Assembly (NCBI GenBank): GCA_020253445.1
Contig: JADCBP010000005.1
Coordinates: forward strand, 372,001-436,000
Source: Methylobacterium sp.
Lineage (GTDB): Bacteria; Pseudomonadota; Alphaproteobacteria; Rhizobiales; Beijerinckiaceae
Length of the DNA stretch: 64,000 nt
Direction: 5' to 3'
The notes beneath the pieces are model-generated. The model did no database searches. It was given only the letters and a program-made list of their open reading frames with translations, and was not told where the DNA came from. The position numbers and the translations under genes were made by a program. Within the stretch, counting starts at the first letter, position 1. Every line of letters begins with the position of its first letter. This document shows, piece by piece, positions 1 through 9,474 of this stretch.

Positions 1-371
1 AAGGGCTTTTCCGGGTCTGTTCCCAGCGGGCGCAGCGCGCCCAGCCATTCCTCGCCGGCCTTGCCCGCATAGAAGGCTCGCTCCTCGATCTCGGCTTCGC
101 GGCGAATGCGCGACTTCAGTTCGGGATTGCCGATGACCGCGAAATGCCAGGGCTGGTGATTGGCCCCGGAAGGTGCCGTGCCCGCCACGCGCAGGCAGGT
201 TTCAAGGATATCACGCGGCACGGGCCGGGGCGAAAACTCGCGCACCGTGTGGCGCTTCCGCATGACCGCGAGGAACCGCAGGGCTTCCGCCCGCATCGCC
301 TCCAGCGGTATTTCGGCATAATCGGGCAGAGGAATGGGTTCGAATTCGCGGATTGTGCTTTCGCTCGTCAT
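1..371 (-). CDS. Nitroreductase family protein (partial, 3' end outside window)
   Basis: The visible N-terminal 123 residues begin [14 protein letters not shown] and contain the two FMN-binding signatures of the nitroreductase fold: a KRHTVREF segment followed by [11 protein letters not shown]. Family members are FMN-dependent NAD(P)H oxidoreductases acting on nitro-compounds, quinones or flavin-like substrates; the substrate cannot be told from this part. The ATG overlaps the cmk stop codon in an ATGA junction, so it is probably translated with cmk and aroA. In many alphaproteobacteria rpsA follows cmk, and here a nitroreductase takes that place. The C-terminal part lies beyond the left edge. 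Confidence 0.85.
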   Translation of the reverse strand, partial: MTSESTIREFEPIPLPDYAEIPLEAMRAEALRFLAVMRKRHTVREFSPRPVPRDILETCLRVAGTAPSGANHQPWHFAVIGNPELKSRIRREAEIEERAFYAGKAGEEWLGALRPLGTDPEKP

Positions 372-1033
372 GGACCGGCCTCGTCCGCACCGGACGCGGG
401 TGCCTGCCAAGTCTGGACGCGCGCCTTCACGGCCGCAAGGGCTGCAGCGACCGCCTCTTCCACGCCGAGACGGGTGGTATCGAGCCGGATTGCATCTGCC
501 GCGATCTGCATCTGCGGCGCGTCCCGCGCATCGCGTGCGACGAGATCGGCAAGGATCTGCGCTTCTTCCACCGTTTCCCCCCGGCCGGCGAGCTCACGGA
601 AACGGCGATGCGCGCGTACGCCAACATCCGCATCGATCCAAAGCTTCACCCCCGCCCAGGGCGCGATGACCGTGCCGATGTCGCGCCCATCGAGCACCGC
701 CCCGCCGGGTTGGCGGGCGAAATCCTGCTGGAATTGCCGCAACGCCCGCCGCAGGCCGGGATAGCGCGCGACGCGGCTCGCCTGCTCGCCCGCCGCACGA
801 GTGCGCAGGCGCTCATCCACCAGCCATTCCAGCGCGAAACCGCGCGCGATGCGCTCGGCGGCGACTTCGTCGTCAAGGTCGAGGCCGAGATCGGCCATGT
901 GCTGCCCCACCGCGCGATAGAGCAGCCCCGTATCGAGCATCGGCAGGTGGAACTCCCCCGCCAGGCGTTTGGCGATCGTGCCCTTGCCGGAGGCGGCCGG
1001 CCCATCCACCGCGATGACGAGCGGCTGGCTCAC
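368..1033 (-). CDS. cmk: Cytidylate kinase
   Basis: A 221-residue protein, the normal length for bacterial CMP kinase, which phosphorylates CMP and dCMP with ATP in the cytoplasm. The N-terminus carries the P-loop GPAASGKGT, and the middle has the family segment with [10 protein letters not shown]. Its ATG overlaps the aroA stop codon (ATGA) and its own stop overlaps the next ATG, so aroA-cmk-nitroreductase forms a tightly coupled operon on the minus strand. The aroA-cmk order is conserved in alphaproteobacteria. Confidence 0.97.
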   Translation of the reverse strand: MSQPLVIAVDGPAASGKGTIAKRLAGEFHLPMLDTGLLYRAVGQHMADLGLDLDDEVAAERIARGFALEWLVDERLRTRAAGEQASRVARYPGLRRALRQFQQDFARQPGGAVLDGRDIGTVIAPWAGVKLWIDADVGVRAHRRFRELAGRGETVEEAQILADLVARDARDAPQMQIAADAIRLDTTRLGVEEAVAAALAAVKARVQTWQAPASGADEAGP

Positions 1034-2370
1034 ACGATCCTCCCGCCCAGGCGCGCCATCAGCGGCAGGAAATCCGGGAAGCTTGTGGCGATGAAGGTCA
1101 CGTCATCCACCCCCACGGGCTTCGTGCTGGCGAGGCCCATCACCAGGAAGCTCATGGCGATGCGGTGATCCATATGCGTCTCGACCACGCCGCCGCCCGG
1201 CGCGGGCCTGCCATGACCGGAAACGATGAGATCATCGCCGATGATGCTGTGCTCCACGCCATTGACGGCGAGGCCATCCGCGACAGCCGCGAGGCGATCG
1301 CTCTCCTTCACGCGCAGTTCCTGCAGGCCGTTCATGCGCGTCTCGCCGGTCGCGAAGGCGGCAGCCACGGCGAGAACGGGATATTCGTCGATCATCGAGG
1401 GCGCGCGCGAGGCAGGCACATTCACGCCGTTGAGCGCGGAATGGCGGATGCGCAGATCGGCCACCGTCTCGCCGCCCTCCTCGCGCCGGTCGAGTTCGAC
1501 GATATCCGCGCCCATCTCCTTCAGCGTGATGAGAAGTCCGGTGCGCAGCGGGTTCATCATCACGGATTTCACCACAATCTCCGATCCCGGCGTGATGAGC
1601 GCCGCGACGATGGGAAAGGCTGCGGAGGACGGGTCCGCCGGCACGATGATCGGGCGGGGAGCGAGCGAGGGCTGGCCCTTCAGCGTCACCATGCGGCCAT
1701 GCGGGCCATGGGGTGCCACGCGCACATCCGCGCCGAAAAAGGCGAGCATCTTCTCGGTGTGGTCGCGCGAGGCCTCGTTCTCGATCACGGTCGTCTCGCC
1801 CGGCGCGTTGAGGCCGCAGAAGAGAACCGCTGACTTGATCTGCGCCGAGGCAACCGGCGTCTCGTAGGTGATCGGGATGGTCTCCCGCGCCCCGCGGATG
1901 GTCAGCGGCAGGCGATTGCCCTCGGCGGCCGAAATCACTTCGACGCCCATCTTCCGGAGGGGATCGAGAATGCGAGCCATCGGGCGCTTGCGCAGCGAGG
2001 CATCGCCATCGAAAGTCGCGCGGATGGGGTGGCCACCGATCACGCCCATCATCAGGCGCGAACCGGTGCCGGCATTGCCGAAATCGAGCGTATTCGCTGG
2101 CTCAAGCAGGGTGCCGACGCCCATGCCGTTCACGCGCCATTCGCCCGGGCCGAGATGCTTCACGGTCGCCCCCAGGGCACGGGCAGCATCCGCCGTGCGC
2201 AGCACATCCTCGCCCTCGAGCAGGCCTGTCACGCGCGTCTCTCCCACCGCGAGCAGGCCGAAGATCAGCGCGCGATGCGAAATCGACTTGTCACCGGGAA
2301 CAGTCACGGTGCCCTTGAGCGGATGGCCGGCCTCGGCGCGCATCGGCTTGGAAGATCGGGCGTGGCTCAT
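1030..2370 (-). CDS. aroA: 3-phosphoshikimate 1-carboxyvinyltransferase (EPSP synthase), class II type
   Basis: A 446-residue enzyme that joins shikimate-3-phosphate and PEP in the shikimate pathway. The start [10 protein letters not shown] was chosen because GAGGAAG lies just upstream; a longer frame up to 2415 has no comparable signal. Visible motifs are [25 protein letters not shown] and RDHTE. The last two match the S-A-Q-x-K and R-x-H-x-E signatures of class II (CP4-like, glyphosate-insensitive) EPSP synthases. The third class II signature, N-x-T-R, reads NPLR here, with leucine for threonine. First gene of the aroA-cmk-nitroreductase operon and divergent from the TIGR02300 gene. Confidence 0.97.
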   Translation of the reverse strand: MSHARSSKPMRAEAGHPLKGTVTVPGDKSISHRALIFGLLAVGETRVTGLLEGEDVLRTADAARALGATVKHLGPGEWRVNGMGVGTLLEPANTLDFGNAGTGSRLMMGVIGGHPIRATFDGDASLRKRPMARILDPLRKMGVEVISAAEGNRLPLTIRGARETIPITYETPVASAQIKSAVLFCGLNAPGETTVIENEASRDHTEKMLAFFGADVRVAPHGPHGRMVTLKGQPSLAPRPIIVPADPSSAAFPIVAALITPGSEIVVKSVMMNPLRTGLLITLKEMGADIVELDRREEGGETVADLRIRHSALNGVNVPASRAPSMIDEYPVLAVAAAFATGETRMNGLQELRVKESDRLAAVADGLAVNGVEHSIIGDDLIVSGHGRPAPGGGVVETHMDHRIAMSFLVMGLASTKPVGVDDVTFIATSFPDFLPLMARLGGRIV

Positions 2371-2581
2371 CGTCGTTCTTCCTCGAAATGCGGCGCCGGC
2401 GAGGCGGCTTCCCATCCGGCTTCGCGCCGGGCAAGGCGCGATGACACGTCACGCGCATTGACAGGCGCGGGCGCACCCTCTAACGGGCTTCATCCCGAAT
2501 TTGCAAGAGACCGTTCGGCGTCGATGGGCGCGGTTCGGGCGCTTGATCCCTCGAAACCCATTTTGAAACGGGACCTCGACC

Positions 2582-2965
2582 GTGGCGAAGCCTGATCTCG
2601 GCACCAAGCGCACCTGCCCCGTAACGGGCAAGAAGTTCTATGACCTGAACCGCGACCCGATCGTGTCGCCGTATACGGGCCAGAAATATCCGCGCAGCAT
2701 GTTCGACCCGCAGGCGAAGCTCGCCGCGAAGGCACCGGAGGCTGAGGAGGACGAGACGGAACTCGCGGTCGCCGATCCGAACTTCGTGCCGCTGGAAACC
2801 GTGGAAGCCGAGGATCCGGCCAAGGCCACGGTGGTGGATGACATCGAGATCGAGGACGATATCGGCGACGAGGATGACACCTTCCTTGAGCCGGAAGAAG
2901 ATGAGGATGATGGCGATGTCGCCGACCTCATCGACGGAGACCTCGAGGAAGACGAGGAAACCTGA
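2582..2965 (+). CDS. TIGR02300 (FYDLN acid) family protein
   Basis: A 127-residue acidic protein. The N-terminus (about residues 8-40) has the diagnostic block LGTKRTCPVTGKKFYDLN and SPYTGQKYP. The C-terminal two thirds is very rich in Asp and Glu and looks disordered. The N-terminal block resembles a zinc ribbon, but most of the cysteine pairs expected in one are replaced by Thr, Ser and Gly, as in other alphaproteobacterial members I recall. Function is unknown. The start is GTG, since no ATG precedes the conserved MAKPDLGTKR. The position between divergent aroA and a downstream tRNA-Ala is typical for the family. Confidence 0.9.
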   Translation: MAKPDLGTKRTCPVTGKKFYDLNRDPIVSPYTGQKYPRSMFDPQAKLAAKAPEAEEDETELAVADPNFVPLETVEAEDPAKATVVDDIEIEDDIGDEDDTFLEPEEDEDDGDVADLIDGDLEEDEET

Positions 2966-3105
2966 CTTTCCGCTTTTTCCGTCTTTCCCCTTGCGGTGCG
3001 AGAGACGTTGTGACAGAAACCCGCGCCGGGTGCTTCGGCTCCCGCCGCAACCTTCTGCTGAAGGCGCGTTGACCATGCATCATCTTCCCGGGATGCTGCA
3101 GGAAT

Positions 3106-3181
<76 letters not shown>

Positions 3182-3198
3182 AACTTCTCCCGCTAGAT

Positions 3199-3290
3199 CG
3201 CAAACCGATCTGATCGAATCAGATCTTGCGCTCACTCTTCTTGTTTTCGAACCCGCTTTTTCCGCCAACCGGTATCCACTTGGCGGGCGG
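3199..3290. repeat. Interspersed hairpin repeat, copy 1 (after tRNA-Ala)
   Basis: Contains an 8-bp perfect stem GATCTGAT-CGA-ATCAGATC (3207-3225), flanked by CGCAA/TTGCG (3199-3203 and 3226-3230). A tail follows with CTCACTCTTCTTGTTTT and CCGCCAACCGG. The same tail recurs almost unchanged at 13783-13862. The location between the tRNA 3' end and the 3' end of the Sco1 gene would suit a bidirectional transcription stop, which is inference. Confidence 0.75.
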
Positions 3291-3421
3291 GTGCCCTCAA
3301 TCAATGTTCTGAGCCTGCTCTGCTCGCGAGATCGCGAGTGGCTGGCTTACGGGGCGAAAGGAAGGCCGCGACGAACGAAACGCGGGTGTTTCCCGCGGCG
3401 TTCCGGTGTTGAATCGGGATG

Positions 3422-3493
3422 CCATGGCGGGTCCATGCCATGGCGGGTCCATGCCATGGCGGGTCCATGCTATGGCGGGTCCATGCCATGGCG
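3422..3493. repeat. 16-bp tandem repeat, about 4.5 copies
   Basis: Unit CCATGGCGGGTCCATG is repeated at 3422, 3438, 3454 and 3470 (the last with one change, CT for CC), followed by a partial copy at 3486. It lies in the roughly 350-base non-coding gap between tRNA-Ala and the Sco1 gene. Because 16 is not a multiple of three, the short reading frames across it are not credible genes. Confidence 0.95.
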
Positions 3494-3534
3494 AGATCGA
3501 TTCCCAAGATGACAATCCCCGTGAACGAGATGGC

Positions 3535-4134
3535 CTAGCGCCGTTCCAGCAAACGCTTGAGCTTCGCCTGCCGGACGCCCGGCGTCTCCCTGCTGTCGAG
3601 CGTGCCGAAAAACTGGCCCTGCGCATCCATCAGGTAGATCGAGGCGGTGTGGTCCATCGTGTAGCCCGAGGGCGTATCGACCTTGCGGTAGATCGCCCGA
3701 TAGAGCCGCGCGATGTTCGCGAGCTCCGCCTCATCCTTCGGCACAAGGCCGATGATGCGGCTATCGAAGGAGCCGGTATATTCCTTGAGCAAGGCTGCCG
3801 TATCCCGCGCCGGGTCCACGGTCACGAAATAGACCCGGAAATCCTTCGCAGCATTGCCAAGCGCGTTGAGATCGTTGGTGATCTCCAGCATGGAGGTCGG
3901 GCAGACATCCGGGCAATGCGTGAAGCCGAAAAAGAGCGCATAGGGCTTCCCGCGCAACGAAGCGTCAGTCACGATCTGCCCGTCATGATCCGCGAGGCGG
4001 AAAGGGCCGCCAATGCTGGCGACCCCCGTGCCCTGTTCGCGATCAACCGGGTTCAGCAGCACATAGAGCAGCGCCACGGTGATGATGCCGATGGCCGCCC
4101 AGGCTGTGAGGCGAACGATTTTCAGGGCGTTCAA
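3535..4134 (-). CDS. SCO1/SenC family copper chaperone
   Basis: A 199-residue membrane-anchored thioredoxin-fold protein that delivers copper to the CuA site of cytochrome c oxidase. An N-terminal helix (about residues 8-28) anchors it. The copper ligands are visible as FTHCPDVCPTS (CxxxC) and the distal histidine in YTMDHTASIY. The start codon is TTG at 4132-4134; it overlaps the stop of the upstream PCuAC gene (TTGA), and no in-frame ATG exists before the fold begins. Last gene of a three-gene copper operon. Confidence 0.93.
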   Translation of the reverse strand: MNALKIVRLTAWAAIGIITVALLYVLLNPVDREQGTGVASIGGPFRLADHDGQIVTDASLRGKPYALFFGFTHCPDVCPTSMLEITNDLNALGNAAKDFRVYFVTVDPARDTAALLKEYTGSFDSRIIGLVPKDEAELANIARLYRAIYRKVDTPSGYTMDHTASIYLMDAQGQFFGTLDSRETPGVRQAKLKRLLERR

Positions 4135-4652
4135 TGCTTGTGCCCTCCGTTGTGATTGTGGCCGTGGTCATGGCCACCGGAGGCGCCCCGCGCCTCGATC
4201 TTGAACTCCACCTCAAGGGTACCCGCGCGCTGGAAGACCAGCGTGCCCTTCACCCTCTCGCCTTCCTTCAGCGGCGATTTGAGGTCGAGGAACATCACAT
4301 GGAAGCCACCGGGCTTGAGTTCAACACTCTGGCCCGGCTTGATCTCGAGTCCCTGCGCCAGCGCGCGCATCTTCATAACGTTCCCCTCCATCGCCATTTC
4401 GTGGATCTCCACGATGCCGGCGGTGACGAGCGTGCCGCCGATGAGGCGATCGGATTCCCTGCCGTTATTGGTGATCTTCATGAAGCCGCCGGCGACTTTC
4501 GCGCCGCCGGGCGTGGCACGCGACCATGGGTGGTCGATCTTGAGATCGCCCAGCTTGTAATCATGGGCAGAGAGGGGTGAAGCCGCGAGGACAAGCGGCA
4601 GGATGGCCAGCGACAGGGCGAAAGAGCGCAGACGCGCGAGAAGAAGAGACAT
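4131..4652 (-). CDS. PCu(A)C periplasmic copper chaperone
   Basis: A 173-residue protein with a signal peptide ending near SPLSAHD. The PCuAC signature is present: EIHEMAMEGNVMKM followed by GFHVM, which supplies the His and Met ligands for Cu(I). The C-terminus is a histidine-rich tail (GGHDHGHNHNGGHKH) likely to bind extra metal. These proteins hand copper to Sco1 and CuA in the periplasm, which fits the overlapping Sco1 gene downstream. The start was placed at MSLLLARLRS because the signal peptide begins there; upstream extension is not protein-like. Confidence 0.93.
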   Translation of the reverse strand: MSLLLARLRSFALSLAILPLVLAASPLSAHDYKLGDLKIDHPWSRATPGGAKVAGGFMKITNNGRESDRLIGGTLVTAGIVEIHEMAMEGNVMKMRALAQGLEIKPGQSVELKPGGFHVMFLDLKSPLKEGERVKGTLVFQRAGTLEVEFKIEARGASGGHDHGHNHNGGHKH

Positions 4653-4698
4653 GATCGTTCCGATCCGAAAAGAAGAGAATGGGGAAGGCAGGCGGGCT

Positions 4699-5064
4699 TC
4701 AGGCAGCCGCCGGCGGTCCTCTCGCGTCGGGCCGGGAGGTGGGTGCGGTCGATGGCTGGCCTGCGCGGGCCAGCGGAGCCGCAGCCTCAAAAACGCGCCA
4801 GATCGGGTTGGCCGGGCCCTCGGGCACCTCCGGCACATTCGTCGCCCCCGGAATGCGGCACTGGTCGCAATCATGGTCCGGGTCGGGGCCTTCACCGGAA
4901 AGGCCGCCCTGAAGGCAGAGCGCGAAGCCACCGGCGAAATGCGATTTGCCGGCCAGTTCCGTCGCCGCACGGGCCTGCGCCACGCCGGCCAGCAGCACCA
5001 GAGCCGCCAGGAAAGCGATGCTCAGGTCGCGATAGCCGGAAAGAAGGCTGCGAAGACGGGCCAT
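4699..5064 (-). CDS. DUF2946-like periplasmic protein of the copper operon
   Basis: A 121-residue protein with an N-terminal hydrophobic segment (about residues 13-33, ending AQARA) and a short His/Asp/Cys cluster PDHDCDQCR near residue 65. Small proteins of this kind (DUF2946) often precede PCuAC and Sco genes and are thought to bind copper, but a role has not been settled. The C-terminus is Pro/Ala-rich and probably disordered. It lies 46 bases upstream of the PCuAC gene in the same direction, so it likely opens that operon. Confidence 0.65.
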   Translation of the reverse strand: MARLRSLLSGYRDLSIAFLAALVLLAGVAQARAATELAGKSHFAGGFALCLQGGLSGEGPDPDHDCDQCRIPGATNVPEVPEGPANPIWRVFEAAAPLARAGQPSTAPTSRPDARGPPAAA

Positions 5065-5114
5065 GTTGCTGGTCTAGTTCGCCCGAAGGGCGCAGGCAAG
5101 CGTGGCACCGCGCC

Positions 5115-8100
5115 TCATTCGGCCGCCAGCGTGCGCTTCAAGCCGATCTGCACGAGCAGAGCGCGCAAGGCGGGCGGCTTGATGGGCTTGTTGAGGATCT
5201 CGATCTGCTCGGTCGTCGCGCGGTCCCGCACCTCCTGCGAGCGTTCTGCCGTGATGAGCACTGCGGGGACGACGGAGCGGAAACGCCAGCGCAGCTTCAG
5301 AATGGCGTCGATGCCGTTCGATTCATCGAGGTGATAATCCACGAGCATCACATCCGGTTTCGCCTTGGCGCCACGCAAGGCCTTGATGGCTTCCTCCGCG
5401 TCCGATGCGGTCATCACCTCGCAGGACCAGCCTTCCAGCAGGCGGCGCATGCCATCGAGTATCGTCGGTTCGTTGTCGATGACGAGGATCTTCCGGCCGG
5501 CAAGGCTCGCCGGCACCGGTGCAGGCGGCTCTGCTTCCGTCGGGCCCATGCGGGCGCGGCTGGCTTGCGCGCGAGGCAGGTGGAGCGTGAAGGTCGAGCC
5601 CTTGCCGGTTTGGGAAGCGAGATCGAGCTTCAGATCGAGCACCTTCACGATGCGCTCGACGATGGAGAGGCCGAGGCCGAGCCCACGCTCGATTCGTGCA
5701 CCCTGTTCCAGCCGCTGAAACTCCTTGAAGATCACCTTCTGCTGCTTCTGGGGGATGCCGATGCCGGTATCGGCCACCACCACGCGCACGCCGTTGCGGC
5801 TGCGCCGGCAGCCCACGAGCACCTTGCCGGTGACGGTGTATTTGATCGCGTTCGAGATGAGGTTCTGCAGCAGGCGACGCAGCAGGCGGCGATCACTCGT
5901 GACCACCAGCGACGATTGCAGCAGAACCAGTTCAATGCCCTTTCCATTCGCCACCGGCTCGAACTCGATGCGCAACTGGCCGAGAATCTCGTCGATGGGG
6001 AAGGTCGAATATTCCGGCTTGAGCTTTCCGGCATCGAGCCGCGAGATTTCGAGCAGGGCGGAGAGAATCTCTTCCACCGCGTTGAGCGAGGCTTCCACGT
6101 TGCGGGCCAGTTCGGCATGCGGTGTCTGCTGCGCGCCTTCGGCGAGCGCCGAGGCATAGAGGCGCGCGGCATTCAGTGGCTGGGCGATGTCATGGCTCGC
6201 AGCCGCGAGGAAGCGCGTCTTCGAGGCATTGGCCTCGTCGGCGTCCTTCTTCGCGCGGGCATATTCGGTGTTGAGCCGCATCAGTTCCTCGGTGCGCTCG
6301 CGCACGCGGTTCTCGAGCGTGACATTGGCCTCCTCCAAGGCCTTCTCGGCCGCCACCGCCTCGGTGATGTCGGTATAGGTCGTCACCAGACCGCCATCCG
6401 GCAGATGGTTCGAGCGGATCTCAATCACGCGGCCGGTGGGCGGCAGATGCAGACGGCGCGGATCGCTCTCCTGAACCAGCGAGGTGATGCGCCGGGCGAT
6501 CACATCCGGCCCCACCTGCTCGCCATAAAGGCCGCGACGGGCATTGTGACTGACGATCTCATCCAGTCCGACGCCGAAATGCAGCAGACCTTCCGGCAGG
6601 TCGAAAAGATCCTGGAAGGCGCGGTTCCAGCACATCAGGCGCAGGTCGGAATCGAAAACCGTCACCCCCTGCCGCGCATGATCGAGCCCGTGCTGCAGCA
6701 GCATGCGCGAATGCTGCATGGCGGCGGAGGCATCATCCAGCAGCTTCAGCGCGGCTTCGGTCGAGACGTTCCGTCGCCGCAGCATCAGAGAGAGGACAAG
6801 ACGCGACGAGGCCGCGCCGATGGCAGAGGCAAGCACCTGCTCGGAAAAGCGGATCGCATGGGCATCCGCCTCCTGCTTCGGCTGGTTGGGAATGCCGCGC
6901 TGCTCCTCATAGGCGCGGAAGGCACGTTCCGTGCGCTCCGGCCCCAGATAGCGCGACACGGTGGCGCGGAGTTCGTCCATCGTCACCGAACTGCGCCAGA
7001 GCTTGAAGCTGCCGCCGGGATAGGCCGTGTCCGGGCTTGTGAAGAGGCTCGCCTGCACGCGCTCGATCGGGCTCACATCGGTGATGAGCGAGAAGAGGAT
7101 CAGCAGGACCAGATTGACGAGCAGCGACAGCACCACGCCCTGAACCAGCGGTGGCCAGCCCGGAATCAGCAGTTGCCCGGGGGCCAGGGCCCCGATGCCG
7201 AACGGGCCATGGCGCACAAATTCGCCGACCACGCCATGCATGCCGGCCAGCGTGGGCAGGAACAGAAGGTAGAACCAGATGCCGAAGCCCGCGAGCAGCC
7301 CCGCAAAGGCGCCTTTCGCATTCGCCCGAGGCCAGAAGAGGCCGAGGATGAAGGACGGCATCAACTGCGCAATGGCCGCGAAGGACAGAAGCCCGATCGT
7401 CGCCAGTGCCGCCTGCTCCGAGGCGCGATAATAGGCGAAGCCCAGCAGCACCATCACCACCACGCCGATGCGGCGAATGGTGAGAACGGTATCCACCATG
7501 GTCTGGGAGGGAGCGTTGCCGGAATCCTTGCCATCAGCCTCGCCGGTGCGCTTGCCGCGGAAATTCGGGCGACGCAGCAGCAAGGGCACCACGAGGTCGT
7601 TCGAGATCATGATGCCGCAGGCAACCGATTCCACGATGACCATCGCGGTCGCGGCCGAAAGCGCGCCGATGAAGGCGACCAGCGCCACCCAGCCGGCATC
7701 GCCCAGCAGCGGCAGCTGGATGACCATCAGGTCGCGATCTACTTCGGCACTGGGCACCAGGATGAGGCCCGCCAGCGCGATGGGCACCACAAAGATGTTG
7801 ATCGCCACGAGATAGAGCGGGAACTGCCAGCCCGCCTGCCGCAGATCGCGCACATCGCGGTTTTCCACCACCATCACGTGGAACTGGCGCGGCAGAAGCA
7901 GGATGGCGCAACCTGCGAGGAAGGTGGTGGTGATCCAGATCACGGGGTCGATCTCGCCCGAGAATACCTTCGCGGCTGCCGGCTCGGCGGCCGCCTTCGT
8001 GAAGAGGTCACCGAAGCCGTCGAACATGAAATAGACGACGAAGACGCCCACCGCGAGGAAGGCCAGCAGCTTCACGAAGGATTCCGCCGCGATCGCCAGC

Positions 8101-8687
8101 ATCAGGCCGTTCTGGTGCTCGGTCGCATCGACATGCCTCGTGCCGAAGGCGACGGCGAAAGCGGCCAGAACCAGCGTGACGAACAGCGAGATGTCGCCCA
8201 GTGCCGAGAGGCCGGAGATCCTCGGCACATATCCCAGCTCGCGCAGCACGATCGTTTCCAGCGCCGCCGAAATCGCCTTCAGCTGCAGGGCGATATAGGG
8301 CACCGTGCCGACAATCGCGATCACCGCCACAAGAGCCGCGACCTTCACGCTCTTGCCATAACGCGAGCCGATGAAGTCGGCGACCGAAGTGATGCGATGC
8401 ACCCGCGCGATATGGATGACCCGCGCGATGATCGGCAACCCGAGCAGGATGACGATCAATGGTCCGAGATAGATCGGCAGGAAGTCGAGCCCGTTGCGCG
8501 AGGCCAGCCCCACGGAACCCAGAAAGGTCCAGGAAGTGCAGTACACCGCGAGCGCGAAGGCGTAGATCGTCGGCCGGAGCCGACCCTCCAGCAGGAAACG
8601 GCCCTTCGTGTCGCCGAAATAGGCAACACCGAACAGGATCATCAGATAGATGAGTGCCGCCGAAACCGCGACCCAGCCGGCCAGCAT
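5115..8687 (-). CDS. Hybrid sensor histidine kinase with SSF transporter-like domain (CrbS/MxtR/NahK type)
   Basis: A 1190-residue protein. Residues 1 to about 530 form a sodium:solute symporter (SSF) domain with roughly a dozen helices. A PAS region follows near 690-790 and a coiled coil containing EKALEEANVTLENRV. The dimerisation/phosphoacceptor motif is HDIAQPLNA with His832, then an HATPase domain with NLISNAIKYT and [10 protein letters not shown]-terminal receiver has Asp1117 in MLVDYHLDESNG and the conserved lysine in NKPIKPP. Related proteins pair with LuxR-type regulators to control acetate and other carbon use. No response regulator is adjacent; one candidate partner lies at 52569-53243. 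The signal sensed cannot be inferred. Confidence 0.93.
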   Translation of the reverse strand: MLAGWVAVSAALIYLMILFGVAYFGDTKGRFLLEGRLRPTIYAFALAVYCTSWTFLGSVGLASRNGLDFLPIYLGPLIVILLGLPIIARVIHIARVHRITSVADFIGSRYGKSVKVAALVAVIAIVGTVPYIALQLKAISAALETIVLRELGYVPRISGLSALGDISLFVTLVLAAFAVAFGTRHVDATEHQNGLMLAIAAESFVKLLAFLAVGVFVVYFMFDGFGDLFTKAAAEPAAAKVFSGEIDPVIWITTTFLAGCAILLLPRQFHVMVVENRDVRDLRQAGWQFPLYLVAINIFVVPIALAGLILVPSAEVDRDLMVIQLPLLGDAGWVALVAFIGALSAATAMVIVESVACGIMISNDLVVPLLLRRPNFRGKRTGEADGKDSGNAPSQTMVDTVLTIRRIGVVVMVLLGFAYYRASEQAALATIGLLSFAAIAQLMPSFILGLFWPRANAKGAFAGLLAGFGIWFYLLFLPTLAGMHGVVGEFVRHGPFGIGALAPGQLLIPGWPPLVQGVVLSLLVNLVLLILFSLITDVSPIERVQASLFTSPDTAYPGGSFKLWRSSVTMDELRATVSRYLGPERTERAFRAYEEQRGIPNQPKQEADAHAIRFSEQVLASAIGAASSRLVLSLMLRRRNVSTEAALKLLDDASAAMQHSRMLLQHGLDHARQGVTVFDSDLRLMCWNRAFQDLFDLPEGLLHFGVGLDEIVSHNARRGLYGEQVGPDVIARRITSLVQESDPRRLHLPPTGRVIEIRSNHLPDGGLVTTYTDITEAVAAEKALEEANVTLENRVRERTEELMRLNTEYARAKKDADEANASKTRFLAAASHDIAQPLNAARLYASALAEGAQQTPHAELARNVEASLNAVEEILSALLEISRLDAGKLKPEYSTFPIDEILGQLRIEFEPVANGKGIELVLLQSSLVVTSDRRLLRRLLQNLISNAIKYTVTGKVLVGCRRSRNGVRVVVADTGIGIPQKQQKVIFKEFQRLEQGARIERGLGLGLSIVERIVKVLDLKLDLASQTGKGSTFTLHLPRAQASRARMGPTEAEPPAPVPASLAGRKILVIDNEPTILDGMRRLLEGWSCEVMTASDAEEAIKALRGAKAKPDVMLVDYHLDESNGIDAILKLRWRFRSVVPAVLITAERSQEVRDRATTEQIEILNKPIKPPALRALLVQIGLKRTLAAE

Positions 8688-8917
8688 GTCCCGTCATCCC
8701 CCATCTTTCACGCCTGCGGCTGCCGCAGGGCTTTCCGATGCATGATCGCGCCGCCAGCCTCCGCGCACAAGAGGCGATGCTCAGGTGATCGCCTTGAGCG
8801 TTCTTCACTTTTGACCTACGACTTGCGACTGCGGGCAGGAAGCAGGGCCCGGTGGCCGGGGGTCGAAGCGGGAGCGAGGGGCCTTCCAGTATCTGAAAAA
8901 GGCAGGGGACCATAACA

Positions 8918-9331
8918 ATGCTGAAAGAATTCAGGGAATTCGCCCTCAAGGGCAATGTCGTCGATCTTGCGATCGGTGTCATCATCGGCGCGGCATTCTC
9001 CAAAATCGTCGATTCCTTGGTGGGTGATGTCTTCATGCCGATCATCGGTGCGCTGACGGGCGGACTGAACTTCGACAACGCCTTCATCGCGCTCTCCAAG
9101 GGCGTGACCGCGACCAACCTGGCCGATGCCGCGCAGCAGGGCGCGGTGCTCGCCTATGGCAAGTTCATCACCGTCTCGATCAATTTCATCATCATCGCCT
9201 GGGTGCTGTTCCTGGTTGTGAAGTGGATGAACCGCCTGAAGAAGACCGAGGTCGCCGCTCCAGCCGCCCCGCCCGAACCGAGCGCGCAGGAGAAGCTGCT
9301 GGCCGAAATCCGCGATCTCCTGAGGAAATGA
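8918..9331 (+). CDS. mscL: Large-conductance mechanosensitive channel
   Basis: A 137-residue inner-membrane protein, normal for MscL, which opens under membrane tension to release solutes on osmotic downshock. The start [20 protein letters not shown] and the first helix with [12 protein letters not shown] match the family strongly. The second helix is around residues 82-105, and the C-terminal helical bundle ends in [13 protein letters not shown]. An AGGGGA Shine-Dalgarno lies upstream. Monocistronic, divergent from the hybrid kinase across 230 bases. Confidence 0.98.
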   Translation: MLKEFREFALKGNVVDLAIGVIIGAAFSKIVDSLVGDVFMPIIGALTGGLNFDNAFIALSKGVTATNLADAAQQGAVLAYGKFITVSINFIIIAWVLFLVVKWMNRLKKTEVAAPAAPPEPSAQEKLLAEIRDLLRK

Positions 9332-9474
9332 GCGGAATTCGGCAAGATCGAGAGAGCGGGGAGGAGCTGGCCGCCCTTTCCTGCATCACCCGCCGGGCCT
9401 GTCCATCACGCCATTTCATCCATCGATCGAAGTGGCGCGATTGCTCTTTGCCGGTCTTTCCCGCATGAAGAGCC

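Noticed and set aside
3291-3512. Short reading frames across the 16-base tandem repeat
   Set aside because: The repeat is not a multiple of three and the resulting peptides are simple permutations of the repeat; no start signal.
4743-8915. A 1390-residue open frame on the plus strand opposite the hybrid kinase
   Set aside because: It is antisense to a clearly conserved SSF-kinase-receiver gene, is dominated by Arg, His and Gly, and has no recognisable domain; high GC codon bias explains it.
8688-8917. Possible small gene between the hybrid kinase and mscL
   Set aside because: Only short frames without signals; best read as a divergent promoter region.
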